Assembly (NCBI GenBank): GCA_030770535.1
Contig: JASVEC010000017.1
Location: 248,001-312,000, forward strand
Reading direction: 5' to 3'
DNA: 64,000 nucleotides
Origin: Batkoa obscura
Lineage: Eukaryota; Entomophthoromycota; Entomophthoromycetes; Entomophthorales; Batkoaceae
Both the position numbers and the translations under genes were made by a program. This document shows, one piece after another, positions 10,671-22,062 of the stretch. The notes beneath the pieces were generated by a model. The model was not told where the DNA came from. It saw nothing but the letters and a program-made list of their open reading frames with translations, and searched no databases. Within the stretch, counting starts at the first letter, position 1; every line of letters begins with the position of its first letter.

Positions 10671-11362
10671 ATGAATTTCAAATTTACTATTACTTTAGCT
10701 TTATTTGGTTTAGTAACTAGTGCTTCTGTCTGCCCTACTGCTAAAACTCTTATCAAAGACATGGAAGGTCTCTATCATCAAGATAAAACCGGTGTTACTG
10801 AAGTTATCTTTGGTTTTTACCATCAAATGCAATTAGATGGTAATGGCAACTATTATATATATAAGGACTTCTATTGTCCAGAAGGTACCCATTGCCCGAT
10901 CCCTTTTGCTCCAACTTATCCTACTAAAGGTAAATATCAAGTCAGTAATGTATCTTGTGTTGGTCAAGAGTAATAGTTTTATAATAAGTATAAGTGTGAT
11001 TATAATTATCATTATTAATGTTGATAGAACTTCTTTCCAAATGACTCTTACTGAATATGTCAATACTTTAAACATGTCAGTTGATGCTAATAATCGTTTA
11101 GTTAAACAATTTAAAGTCACAATGAAAGATAATAAATTAGTTATTAATGATAATAATAATAAGAAATCACTTATTAAAGTCAATGATTATTGTGATTCTT
11201 CTATTCCTTCATTTGCGCCATGGTAATTCTATTTATTACTTATTATTACTTATTATTACTTATTATTAATGCATCTAATCCTTCTTTAGTTCTATCTCCA
11301 CTGGAATCAAAGGAACTGATTGTTATGGTAAAAGATGCAAGATCGTTGAAAAGGTAGATTGA
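10671..11362 (+). CDS. Unrecognised secreted eight-cysteine protein, copy 1
   Basis: Three exons (10671-10969, 11028-11222, 11290-11362) encode 188 residues. The 58-bp and 67-bp introns have GTAATA/GTAATT donors and TAG acceptors, and both joins keep frame. Residues 1-18 look like a signal peptide (MNFKFTITLALFG...). The mature protein holds eight cysteines, in VCP, YCPEG, HCPIP, VSCVG, DYCD, APC, DCYG and RCKI. The sixth is created exactly at the second splice junction, which supports the model because it makes the count even. The middle is rich in alternating polar and hydrophobic residues, suggesting beta structure, but I recognise no domain. A near-identical inverted copy and a decayed third copy lie in the window, so this is a small local family. 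Exported and probably disulfide-bonded; role unknown. Confidence 0.7.
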
Positions 11363-11513
11363 TAAATTAAAAAATAGCTTCAAATATCTAATTGTTTTTA
11401 ATAGATTGAATTCTAAAAAATTAAAATAAAATAATCAATAAAGCTGTATTTAGTAAACCTGGTAATATTTTATTCAATGTTTTTTATTTAATTTGATGTT
11501 AAATTTAATAAAG

Positions 11514-11611
11514 TAGGGATGTCTTTTTAGATTTCAATTATTTTTTTATTTTTAAGCACTACCAAGTGGAAAAATTGTTAGTAAAATCCTTAAACAAAAA
11601 AAATATCCCCA
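11514..11611 (+). mobile_element. Hairpin MITE family M1, downstream of secreted gene copy 1
   Basis: A copy with the variant CTACCAAGTGG in place of the usual CTATTTGAGTGG. The MITE at the equivalent place in arm 2 shares this variant, so the insertion predates the duplication. Confidence 0.8.
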
Positions 11612-12395
11612 ATATTACTTTTTACTCTTATTCAATATCATATTTCTTTGTTCAAAAATCTAGCTAACCAATTTTAAATTTTATACTATATAGAAAATGA
11701 ACAAAACGTAAAAACAAAAAACACAAAATTAACCTATTTCTGTATTAAAATATAATTAATTTTAAAAGTATAGAACAATTAAAAATTTGCGAAAAAGACT
11801 TGTATTTGCAAGCATGTTGTTTTAAATTTTATGCATGTAGCTTTTTAATAAACCGTATATTTTAAAACATTAAGAATTTATGTTAATAAATTTCTCATTC
11901 TACCCCGTCCACCCTATCCATTCACCCATTTTCACCTTGCCTTCACTTATCTTCATAAATATAATATTTGAGAGTTTGCGTTTTGCGTTTTTTCAAGATT
12001 TGAAAAAGGGTAGGTTTAAAAAAGACTGTTTAGTTAATTATAAACTTTCAATATAAGGTCATAAAATAAAAAATTACTAAAAAATAGTTATTTTTTAAAA
12101 ACAATTCATTAAAACCAATATTTATCACTAAATATTAAATGAATTAAGATTTTAAAGTTGGTGCAAAAATATTAAAGTACACTTATAGGATAATAAATAA
12201 TATCACATATATACTTAGTATGAAATTTTTACCGTCATAGCCCCCAAAATATAAAGAGGAGTGCCAAGTCAAAAAGTACAAACGAATAATAAATCTCCTT
12301 GAACCACAGCTTCATTTTGAACTTTGCTTTTATTATAAATAACCGAATGCCGCATAAAAAACCTCAAATTGATTACTACTATATCAATCCATAAT
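11612..12395. other. Intergenic with a C-rich patch
   Basis: AT-rich except for about 11900-11945, where the plus strand is unusually C-rich (CCCCGTCCACCC and similar). No gene or hairpin explains the patch. Confidence 0.35.
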
Positions 12396-13889
12396 TTATT
12401 GCTCCAATGTACCAAATAAAGCGTATTTAATAGCTTCATTAAACAATGCATTGGTCATTTCAACATTGACTTTATTACTACATAATAAATTAGTTATAAT
12501 TTTAAAAACTTGAAAAAAACTATACCTTTCTTTAATAACTTTACTTAATGGCCCCTCAATTTTCTCTTCTTTATTTTTACTTTCATTATCACTACCTTCT
12601 TTCTTTTCCTCTTTTCCCTCTTTAATCTCAACGATACCCAAACTTTTTTCATAAGCTGTAATATGTTCTATTTCGCTATTAAAACTTTTTATATGCTCAA
12701 AGGTGTTATCATTATATCGATATTTTATTTCATCCTTTAAATTAACAATCTGTTTATCAAAAAAGTCTTGATTCTATGAAGTAACATTTAAATTAAACAA
12801 TTGATTCTTATTACTATTTAATTTACCGAAAATACAGTTGAAGTGGATAATATATTCATCCAATATTTATCCCATAATTTGGCAATTATTTCTTCATCTT
12901 GACTTGATTTAAAATATTCGACACTTAATGGGTAATATCTATTAAATTTTTAATATGTTAATTACTCTTTAAATATAACCAATTTACTCTCCAGCATGCA
13001 CACCAAAATCTTCAATTTTTTCTACTGGAATAGCTTGAAACTCGGTTTCCCTTTGGTTTTCTGGAGTATAACCCTGTGATAATATTACGCCATCAATTCC
13101 ATAATTTATTATCAAATACTTACCGCTGGATAAGTTCTAAATGCTCCGATTTCTACTTTACCAGCTGATGAAGAACGTACGGGATCAACCTGAGAATTGG
13201 TCATTACAATAAAATTTAAATTTTAAAAGACTTACCACCACAGCTAAAAAAGGGTCTTGAAACTGTTGATTCAATTTCTGTGTAGTGACATCAATACCGG
13301 ATAACCAACAACCATATCCAGGATGAGAATGATACCATCCAACAGCATTTTCAAGTCTACCTGACTATCATAAATTTGAATTTAAATTATTTTTTTATAA
13401 TTTTAAATAAATTATTCTTACCTCTTTAATATTGGTCAAATACTCAATAAGATATTCGTTACCCTCAGATTGGGCATTAACTCTAGTTTCAGTACCTTCA
13501 ACAGGCAATGCAAATGCGTCTACTACTATTAACTCACGGCCTATTACTTTACCTTGCATAATGCCCATTACTTCAATATTGCCACCTTCTTTAGCATGAG
13601 TCAGCTTTTAGATTATTAATCATCAATCTTTTATCTTTCACTTAAATTTAATTACCATCTTTATTAAAGCTTGAGTGGATATTTTTACATTTTGAAAATA
13701 GTTTGGGCTAGGAAATTATTAATAAATTGAATTTAAAATTGTAAAATAATAATACTCTTTGTTCCATGGTTTTTGAGAAAAGATAGCATCTTGTTCATGT
13801 TTATTATATCGAAACATGAGTTCATCGTCTAACTTTATTTCATTTTCAAATTGTAAATTTTGATATGCTAATTCACTATCTATTAACAT
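12396..13889 (-). CDS. CSN5: COP9 signalosome subunit 5 (CSN5/JAB1), JAMM isopeptidase
   Basis: Eight exons on the minus strand begin at the ATG at 13889 (exon 1 is 13889-13756). CSN5 is the catalytic subunit of the COP9 signalosome and removes NEDD8 from cullins. The N-terminal KPWNKDPNYF segment is typical of CSN5. The JAMM metalloprotease centre is complete: Glu in GNIEVMG, the HSHP histidines and the zinc-binding Asp in [17 protein letters not shown]. The motif GAFRTYP and the C-terminal YFKSS...LWDKYW helices also match CSN5 and not Rpn11. A low-complexity acidic/lysine-rich insert (about 12540-12640) precedes the last helix. It is divergent from ARP10 with a shared upstream region of about 140 bp. 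Confidence 0.92.
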
Positions 13890-14028
13890 TTCTAATAATT
13901 AAAAATAAAAAAATAAATAAAAAAACGTCATTTTTTTGATTTTTTTAAGCTTATTTTCTGCAAAATCAAGATTAAAACAAAAGTTGAATTAATCTAACTC
14001 CTTTATTTTCCACCAATTTTAACTCAAT
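13890..14028. promoter_or_regulatory. Shared divergent promoter region of CSN5 and ARP10
   Basis: Only 139 bp separate the two start codons, so both genes must use upstream elements in this gap. No TATA box is obvious, unlike at the secreted-protein genes. Confidence 0.45.
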
Positions 14029-15522
14029 ATGGAACAATCCAGCAGCGTCCTTAACTTTGAACAAGAAGTAACAGCCCTCGAACAAGAAGCTTCCAACCTC
14101 AAAATCAAACAAAAACCAACCAGTCAAAATGTGAAAAGTGCCATTAAATTAATTAAAGCAAATATTCACACTTTACAACCCAGTGCCAATAGTTTAGTAT
14201 GGTCTGAAGAACGTATTATTATTGATTTGGGTTCCATGTATATCAAATTTGGTTTCTCGATTGTTTCTAAACCCCAATTGGTATTACCTGTTTATCATGA
14301 AAGATTAGAAGAACATTTAGGTTATATTGAAAAGGTAAATTCAAGAGATTGAATAGTGATGACGTTAACTAATTATACATCATATTTAGTATCTTGGATT
14401 TTATTCTACACGATTTAATGAATTGGTGGAAAGTTTAGGAGGAGAATACCTATTTTATGATAAATTATATTTTATATTTAGTTTATTATTTGGTATTCAA
14501 ATAGCCAATGCAGCCCATCGTAAAAGATTATTGATTCTAGAAAATGTTTATCTACCTTTACAATTTAAAAGACTAATTGCTACAGTTCTATTGGAAAAGT
14601 TTCAGGTATGTTCTTTTAAAATAAGTTAATTTTATGGTTTGTTGATTACTGTTCTTAGGTGGCTTCTATTTCTTTTTTAAATACTCAATTGAGTGCACTT
14701 TTAAGTAGTGGTGAAAGTGAGGGTATCGTGATTGATGTGGGTAATTTAGAAACCACTGTAGTTGTAGTTAGCGATGGTAGAGTATTAAATAATTATACAG
14801 TTACCAGTCCATTAGCAGGAAAAAGGGTAACAGAACATTTAAAACAATTATTGTTAAGTTATAGTGAGTTATATGATGAATCTGGAAATGAAGTGAAATT
14901 AGAAAGTGAAATGTTAAGTGTCAAATTTATGGAAGAATTTAAATTAAGATATTTGACTATAAGTAAACAATTAAATGAAAATAAACAAATGAATATACAA
15001 TCAACAGAGTATGAAGAGTATTATCAAAGTATGACCAAGATTAAAAATAGTTCCATTTCATTAAAATATCAAAATCAAAATTATAAATTATTAGTTCCAG
15101 GATGGATACGTGAGTTTACCTATGATTGTTTATTTAATGATAATGAATATCCTGATGAATTAAGTCCTTCTACAGCTTTATTACAAGTATTAAAAAAATT
15201 GCCTATGGATTTAAAAAAATTAAGTAGTAAAATATTATTATGTGGTGGTATTACTAATCAAGTGAATTTTAATTATCGATTTTTAAAACAAGTTATGGAA
15301 TCATTAAGTCATAACAATAGATATGAAAATATTCAATATTTAATTAATTATATTCAATTATTAAATAGTAATAAAATATTTAATAATGCTCATTTACCTT
15401 GGGTTGGTGCTTCAATTGCTACTAATATTCGTTCAATTCAAGATGATATTTTATTAGAACATTATGAACAGAATAATAATAATATAATTATTCCAGATTG
15501 GATTAATAAAAATTTAAAATAA
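14029..15522 (+). CDS. ARP10: Actin-related protein 10 (dynactin pointed-end Arp10/Arp11)
   Basis: Three exons (14029-14334, 14390-14605, 14659-15522), both joins in phase 0, give 461 residues. The actin fold is visible: IIIDLGSMYIKFGFS (phosphate-1 loop), IVIDVGNLETTVVVV (phosphate-2), LLCGGITN (adenosine loop) and a C-terminal LPWVGASI...IIPDWI that matches ACTR10. The protein caps the pointed end of the dynactin Arp1 filament and so supports dynein transport. An extension of about 60 residues with predicted helical character precedes the actin fold and is longer than in the animal protein. The 3' end is convergent with the HIBCH gene, only 45 bp between stops. An ARP8 or ARP4 assignment fits less well because of the short C-terminus. 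Confidence 0.8.
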
Positions 15523-15567
15523 ATAAATATTATATTATTATTATTATTAAATTTATATTATTATGTT

Positions 15568-17426
15568 TTATTTTTTTAATGTAACTTCATTTGTATCATT
15601 ATCGATAGTAGTATAATGATATAAAATTGATAATAATTTTTGTTTCATACCAACCTTATTATCATACATTAAATTAAAATGATTTAAAATATCATTAACA
15701 TTAGGACGAGTAGGTAAATCGTTATTCATAATAAAATTCAATACTTGATTAACGTTAGGAAGACCATATCTTTGATGTGGATATTGATCATAGCTAACAA
15801 CTTTTCCTTTATATGAATTTAATTCTAAAGCATCAAAATTTACTTGTGTAAAATATTTTTTTAAGATTTCTTTTTCATCAGTGGTCATTATATCATTGGG
15901 CTTCCAATTAGGTTTTCCTGAATCTTTACGAATTAATTTGCTTTCAACTCCTTCCGCAAAATCATGATCTTCCTATTTAATTAATTAATTAATTAATTAA
16001 TTATTATTACATTAAATAATTTATTAATTACCAAAAACTTTTGTCCAAGATGATATTCCAAATTAAAAGCTTGAGCAAATCCTAATTCTTTACCTTCACG
16101 TAATTGCTCTCTAGTTACCTATAATAAATAAATTTAATATCATTTACTCTTTGCTGTTTACTAACAATAATCCCTTACAATTAAACTAGTAGGTGATGAA
16201 TCCTTTAATATTTGGATAGTTTTTTTAGCCCATTCTACATGTTCTTTTTCATTTTCTAATTCCTTAATGATTTCTTTAATTGAACTTGGTTTAAAACATC
16301 TATTATTATTATTATATTAATATTCAATTATTAATCAATTATTAAATATAAAATATTACCTATTAATGGAATTAATATAAGGTTCTAAACCAAAATTCAC
16401 ATCATCATCATATTCAGCAACAAAATCTTCAATAGCTAAATTAACCACATCTAAATCAGAAGAATCCAGCTCATTAAGTCTTTCTTCTAAAATAGGAATT
16501 CTTTCTGAAGGTACATAATGGGTAGCAATACCTGCAATAAATACATCTCTACCGGTTAAACGATGTCCAGTAAGACCTAAATAAGTACCTAATTCCCCAT
16601 CTAATCGTGGTAAAAAGAAAGTACCACCAACATCAGGGAATAATCCAATACTACATTCTGGCATGGCAAACACTGTTTTTTCAGTAGCAATACGGAAAGG
16701 TGCATGAACACTGATACCTACCCCTCCTCCCATGGTAATACCATCCATAATGGCTACAAAAGGTGTATTTAAGGTACCAATTTTATGATTTAATTGGTAT
16801 TCTTCTTTAAAGAAAGTAGCACCATTAGTATCTTTGTTTTTTGCACTGGATGCTAAAGCTTTAATATCGCCACCACTACAAAAGGCTTTGGGGTGGTTGC
16901 TTTTGAGTAAAATTACTTTACATAAATCACTCTGCTCCCAAGACTAAAAATAAGTAAGTTTAAAACATTAAGATTATTTTATAAATTAGTTTGTACTTAC
17001 TTCTAATTGTGGTGCCATATTTCTTATCATATTTAAATTTAAAGCATTAAATGCTGCTCCTCGATTTAATATAAAAGTTCTACCAGTACCTTGCTTACGA
17101 TGTAACACTTCAGGCTAATTATACTGTTTTAATATTTATAGCTTATTGATTAATTAATTCAATTACCTGTTTTGGTTCAACTACTTGACTCAATTTAACA
17201 CCTTCTTCTTTAGTATTGTTACTAGAATACTAATTTTATTGAATATTAATAAGTCTATATATAGTCATTAAATTTGACTTACATTATTTTTTTGACTCAT
17301 ATTATTGGAAATTAAAGCTAATCTATTGTTGGCGTTAGTTAGTAATAATCTATTACTATTAGGTAACATTTGTTTGATTGATGGTTTATAGACTCTTTTT
17401 AAATTGGATCTTAAGATTAAACTCAT
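15568..17426 (-). CDS. 3-hydroxyisobutyryl-CoA hydrolase, mitochondrial (HIBCH; crotonase fold)
   Basis: A multi-exon minus-strand gene from the ATG at 17426 to the stop at 15568. It hydrolyses 3-hydroxyisobutyryl-CoA in valine breakdown. The basic N-terminus (MSLILRSNLKRVYKPSIKQM) looks like a mitochondrial targeting peptide. The core shows the crotonase oxyanion region (FCSGGDIKAL), the MDGITMGGGVGIS segment and the HIBCH-type MPECSIGLFPDVGGTFFLPRL with the catalytic Glu and Asp. The C-terminal half, with DDDVNFGLEPY, the REGKELGF stretch and DFAEGV, is specific to HIBCH and not to enoyl-CoA hydratase. Introns are 50-80 bp. The gene is convergent with ARP10. Relatives include yeast EHD3. 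Confidence 0.9.
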
Positions 17427-18191
17427 TTCTATGGAATTTTAATATTAAAAAAAAGTTTGCTCTTGTTTTATATAATTTTTTCTTATATTCTTATTTTGGT
17501 TTTATATTTTTTTAAATTCCACCAATAATATTTCTAATTTAGTTTTATGTCCAAGTTTCAATCCCTTTTTTATTGAGTTACGAAATCGAAATTTTGTCTA
17601 TTTTTATAGTAAGTTTCTATATAAAAATAGTAATACAAATAAAAGTCATTAAAAATTAATTACAATCTGACTATTTATTTCTTTTTGGTAATTTAAGAGT
17701 TAAATTTAATTGTTTATTATTCAATAGTGTATGCTAAGTAGTGTTAAAGTAATATTAATTGCTATGTTTTAAACTAAACTTATTGTTAATGATAATGTGA
17801 TATAAAAGATAACTTAATAATAATAATAGTAAACTAATTTTAAAAATAATATTTAATCGAATGTAACATTACAATATAAAAACCATCAGTTAAATTATTA
17901 AGATGGTTATTTATTTAATGTGTATTAAATAATAAATGTATACCTTTCATTTATTCAATGAGCTAAAATAGAAAGAAAAAGACATAATATAAATAATAAT
18001 TATGGTTAAAAAAAACTAATAAATTGTATTGTAAAAAAAAGGTAAATTTGCTTTAATTTCTACTTATATAAAATCATAAACTAAGTTAGTGAATAACACC
18101 ACACATAAAATTTTCACAAAAGTATCACCTTATCCATCCTCCTCAACTCCTCAACTCCTCAACTCCTCAACTCCCCAACTCCTCAACTTTT
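17427..18191. other. Intergenic gap, with a tandem repeat at its right end
   Basis: No gene seen on either strand. The only structure is the 8-bp tandem repeat next to the PHF5A 3' end. Confidence 0.4.
18141..18188. repeat. 8-bp tandem repeat (CCTCAACT)6
   Basis: Six copies of CCTCAACT, one with a single change. They start 4 bp after the PHF5A stop codon, so the minus-strand transcript would carry AGTTGAGG repeats at the start of its 3' UTR. Confidence 0.85.
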
Positions 18192-18709
18192 CTATTCTGC
18201 TTTTTTAAACCCTAAAAAGTAATTAACATATCATTAATATTTTCAATAAAAATCAAAAAATCAACTCCTTACCATATTTCTTTCTTTCATAAAATAAATC
18301 CGTTTTACTTGATCCTAAATTAACAATCTTTGGACATCCATCTCGATCTTTTTCTTGAATAGTACACTCTTTACAATAATAAGCATCACTTATACCCGCC
18401 CCTCCACAGATCACACACCTACCCGAAAAAGAGCCATAATTGCATTCGTCACAAATATTTACTAAGGTGGCGGGGCGTACTAATGAATCACAAATAACGC
18501 ACTTGCCATCACCTATAGAGAGAGATTAGGGAGATTAGTAAATTGATATCAGGAATTGGGGTGGGTTATTACATTTTTCACATAATCGACCAATGGCTAA
18601 AGGAAGAGTCAAATAATTTAAAGAATACTCTATATAATTTAATTATATTATAATTACCTATACCAGGTTGCTTACGGCACATGATTAAATCTGGATGATG
18701 TTTGGACAT
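18192..18709 (-). CDS. PHF5A: PHD finger-like domain protein PHF5A/Rds3, SF3b splicing factor subunit
   Basis: Four exons (18709-18658, 18596-18573, 18512-18273, 18211-18192) encode 111 residues; the human protein has 110. It is a zinc-knuckle subunit of SF3b in the U2 snRNP, helping to hold the branch point. Conservation is extreme: [16 protein letters not shown] at the start, [29 protein letters not shown], then [20 protein letters not shown] and [20 protein letters not shown]. All zinc-binding CxxC pairs are present. Exon 2 is only 24 nt long. The end is AE instead of the usual R. The gene is divergent from the OTU gene with 174 bp between start codons. Confidence 0.95.
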
Positions 18710-18883
18710 TTTTTATTTTATTGTATTATTAAATTAAAAACAATTCAAATTCAAGTTTTTTTTTCAAAATTTTAAAATTGAACTAAGATTTCAAAATTTT
18801 TATTGGTTAAGGGTAAGTTATAATTACAGCTAAGTTTGCAATGATAAAATTTAAAATAAAAAAAATTCTGTTTAAACATTAAA

Positions 18884-20605
18884 ATGTCAAAAGGACGAGA
18901 TAAAAAAGCAAATGTAAGTCAATCAATCAGGTAATAAATATTAAATAGAAGTACTAAATTTCTTCGTTTAAGTATCAAGAAGGTAAAGAAATAGGAAGAA
19001 GTAAAAGAAACAATAATAATAATGCCAAAAAAGTAATTAACAACTAAAGCCAATTTATTTTACAATTAACTTTCTAATTAGCCGATAAAAAAGAAATCCA
19101 GTCGAAATTCCCCTTCTTCCTCTGAAGGTTCAGAAGAAGACACATATACCATGATAGAATCTTTTCTAAGTCCATTAAATTTAATGCTTTTGGATGTATC
19201 AGGTGATGGTAACTGCTTATTTCGCTCATTAAGCGATCAATTATATGGTAATGTAGAACAACATGGAGAAATTCGAAAGGAAATTTGTGATTATTTGTTA
19301 GAAAATTCAAAGGAATTTGAATTGTTTTTTAGTGAAGAAGAAACATTTGAGGATCATTTAACTCGAATGAGAAATGAAGGTACCTTTGGTGGAAATGTAG
19401 AACTAGTTGCTTTTGCTAGAAAATTTAAAGTTAAAGTTAATATTTATCAAGAGGATGGGAATGTAATGAGAATTGATTTTGACAACAAGAATGATGACAA
19501 TATGGAGGAGATTAAAACTTTGCATATTGCGTAAGTTTATTTATTTTTTATTTAGTTTATTATTGATGAGTAAATTTAGTTATCATTCGTGGGAACATTA
19601 TTCTTCTATTAGGAATAAAGATGGACCATTTGAAGGATTACCAAATATTAAAGTAAATTGTTTTTATTACTAATATAATATAATACTTATTTATAGATTA
19701 AAACACTAAACAATGATAACAAAGGGAAAAAAGAATCAGACAAAACGTCAGAAACTAATCAAGAATTTGAAAACTCAAAAGAAGATAGTTGCAATGATGA
19801 AGAATACAAACAAGAAATAACAAAAAAATCGGAAAGAAAACCGATGAACCATTATACAAAGAAAGGCACTTTAAATAAAAGAATATTAAATCAAATTGAT
19901 AAAATTAAAGTCAGCACTGGCTTTAAAGATGATGATATAATTTTAAAGCTGTTGGAAGAACATAAAAACAATGGAAGAAAAGTAATTCAACATATTAAAA
20001 AGAATAAGTTTTTGGAAAATAAAGTAGATAGTACTACTGTTGCTGAGGTGACTGAACAAACGAATGAGAATGTAAAGAGAAACGTGGATGAAGATGTAAA
20101 AGACAATACAAATGAGACTGTAAAGGATGATACTGATGAGAGTAAAGAAATGGATAACGATGAATTAATTGATGTAAATAACGGTAATATTAATATAAAT
20201 ATGGATAAATATATAAATAAATTGAAACAATTAACTTTAGACAATACACAAAACAACAATAATCAAACTAATTTATCATCTGATATTCAAATTGATAATA
20301 ATAACAATGATCAAACTAATAAATTAGAAGAGAATATTGATATTGATATTGATATTGATATTGATATTGATAGCAAAGTAGAGGATACTATTGTAAAAAA
20401 AAAAGAGACAGAGACAGAGACAGAGACAGAGACAGAGAGTAAATCAATCAATTCAAAGAAAACAAAACGAAATAAAAAAGAAGATAAATCTATTTTAAAA
20501 GCAAGAAAAAGGAAAGAAAAACACTGTGAAAAAATAGATAATTCAAAAGGAGTATTAAAAAAGGAAGAGGAAAAAAGTAATAGTTTAAAATTTATTGATA
20601 TTTAA
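18884..20605 (+). CDS. OTUD3-like OTU-domain deubiquitinase
   Basis: Five exons (18884-18913, 18973-19032, 19082-19530, 19580-19652, 19697-20605) encode 506 residues. The OTU cysteine protease centre is complete: DVSGDGNCLFRSL with the Asp and nucleophilic Cys, and the catalytic His in YHSWEHYSSIR, split over an intron. GTFGGNVELVAFARKF is typical of the OTUD3/OTU-like group. A UBA-like helical stretch (about ILNQIDKIKVSTGFKDDDII) follows, as in OTUD3. The C-terminal third is low complexity: acidic, with an alternating Ile-Asp run and a Glu-Thr run from hexanucleotide repeats, and a lysine-rich tail. Exon 1 codes for only ten residues. It would cleave ubiquitin chains; substrate unknown. Convergent with signal peptide peptidase (98 bp). 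Confidence 0.88.
20336..20371 (+). repeat. In-frame (GATATT)n microsatellite in the OTU gene
   Basis: About six hexanucleotide units encode an alternating Ile-Asp tract without breaking the frame. Confidence 0.85.
20404..20438 (+). repeat. In-frame (GAGACA)n microsatellite in the OTU gene
   Basis: About six hexanucleotide units encode an alternating Glu-Thr tract, about 30 bp after the (GATATT)n tract. Confidence 0.85.
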
Positions 20606-20703
20606 ATGTTTTAGCTTATCTTATTTTTAATTAAATCTACTTTTAAAAATTTAAAAATTTAAAAATTTATCTTTTATTTTGTATATTTTCTAAATAAAAA
20701 ACA

Positions 20704-22062
20704 CTAAATTTTACGTCTACGTGGACCATCTACTTTCTCTTTTGAAGCACTACTTTTATCTTCATTTTCTTTTTTATCACTTTCTTCTTTTTTTTTATTT
20801 TTACTTTCTTCATCGGCTTCAAAAGCAAACAACTCTTTAATTTGATTTTTACTAAAAGCTACAATTAATGGAGCAGCAATACAAGCAGGAGAAAGGTATA
20901 ATAAAGCAGGTTGAGCAGCTTTAAAAGTATGCATAACAAATATAGTAGTACCTAGACCAAGTACATAAGCAGTCAAACCAGCTGTAAAATAAGGCTTCGA
21001 AAATTTAGCTTGTGTTGGTTTTTTTTGTAATAATTTTAAATTCACACTATCTTTATTTTTAGCTTTTTCTGCTTCAATAGCTAAATGACGATCAAAGGCT
21101 AAACATAAAGCTACAAAGATACCTAAATTAAAATTAGAATTGTTATTTACTATAATATTATAAAACTAGTTTCTAATTTAATCTTACCAGGCATAACAAT
21201 ATCACCTAAACCTAACAAAGTGAAAGACAATTTTTCACCAGTAATTAAAGGGGAAAAAGATTTTGGCCATAAAAGTTTAATTGGAGCATCAAATTTGGTA
21301 GCAACAGTGACCATAACTTCAGTACCAAATACCCAAAAGATATCATAAATAAATAAACCAGCTAATAATATCATTCCTGTTTTGAAGGAATCTAATTGAA
21401 TTAATTGAATTGCTGACATGGAAAATGCTACTCCAAAAAAGTTATTTGCTATCCAATTTTTGGTGAGTAAATAGTAAGCGGTGATTCCAATGGAGATGAC
21501 AAAGTTAACAATGTGACTGTAATCAAATTTAAATTTTAATAAATCTAAATTTAAAAAATAATCAATTTTGTTTCATATCAAAAAATAACTTAAAGAAAAT
21601 TCCTACCTTTTCCATCATGATTTAAATTAAATTTAAAAGGAATCAAGTTCAATTGTAACGTATGTTTAGTAATCAAAGATAACAATTTAGTTAATGAAAA
21701 GCAACCAGCTATTGCAATATAAGCTGATAACAAATAATTGATATATTCCTTATTGATATATTTAAATAAAAGGTAAAGACCAAATAATGCACCTGAACCA
21801 TAAATTGGAAACATATAAGCATCTTCAGAGGAGATAGATTCACTTTCTTCTTCATCTTCACTATCTTCATCACTGTCTTCATCGTCTTTATTTGATTTTT
21901 TTTCACTCTTGGAAGTCTAGAAAATTAGGTTAATAAGGGAATTAGATCATTGTTATTTGAACTTACTTTAATTTTTTTTAAGGCTACATTGGAACCAATA
22001 TAAACAATACTACTTGCCATAGTACCTATAGCGGCATAAGCCATCAAAATTGAATCCGACAT
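20704..22062 (-). CDS. Signal peptide peptidase (intramembrane aspartyl protease, presenilin family)
   Basis: A multi-exon minus-strand gene starting at the ATG at 22062. Signal peptide peptidase is a multi-pass ER protease that cuts leftover signal peptides and tail-anchored proteins within the membrane. The three defining motifs are present: the first catalytic Asp in FIYDIFWVFGT, the second in LGLGDIVMPG, and the PAL motif in AAQPALLYL. A first hydrophobic segment (MSDSILMAYAAIG...) precedes an acidic, serine-rich cytosolic/luminal linker (about 21830-21910). The C-terminus is rich in Lys/Glu and ends in RRRKI, a basic tail that may help keep it in the ER. Convergent with the OTU gene. Confidence 0.92.

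Larger units (their letters stand above)
9430..11611 (+). repeat. Arm 1 of a long inverted duplication
   Basis: This segment is homologous, in inverted orientation, to about 23036-25205. The core 10333-11413 is nearly identical to 23237-24311, while the outer parts (about 9430-10330, and about 11414-11611 with its MITE) align only in patches. Both arms carry one complete copy of the eight-cysteine secreted gene. Confidence 0.8.

Noticed and set aside
12396-13889. Proteasome subunit Rpn11 instead of CSN5
   Set aside because: The JAMM context [17 protein letters not shown], the KPWNKDPNYF start and the GAFRTYP motif fit CSN5; Rpn11 has a different flanking sequence and no such N-terminus.
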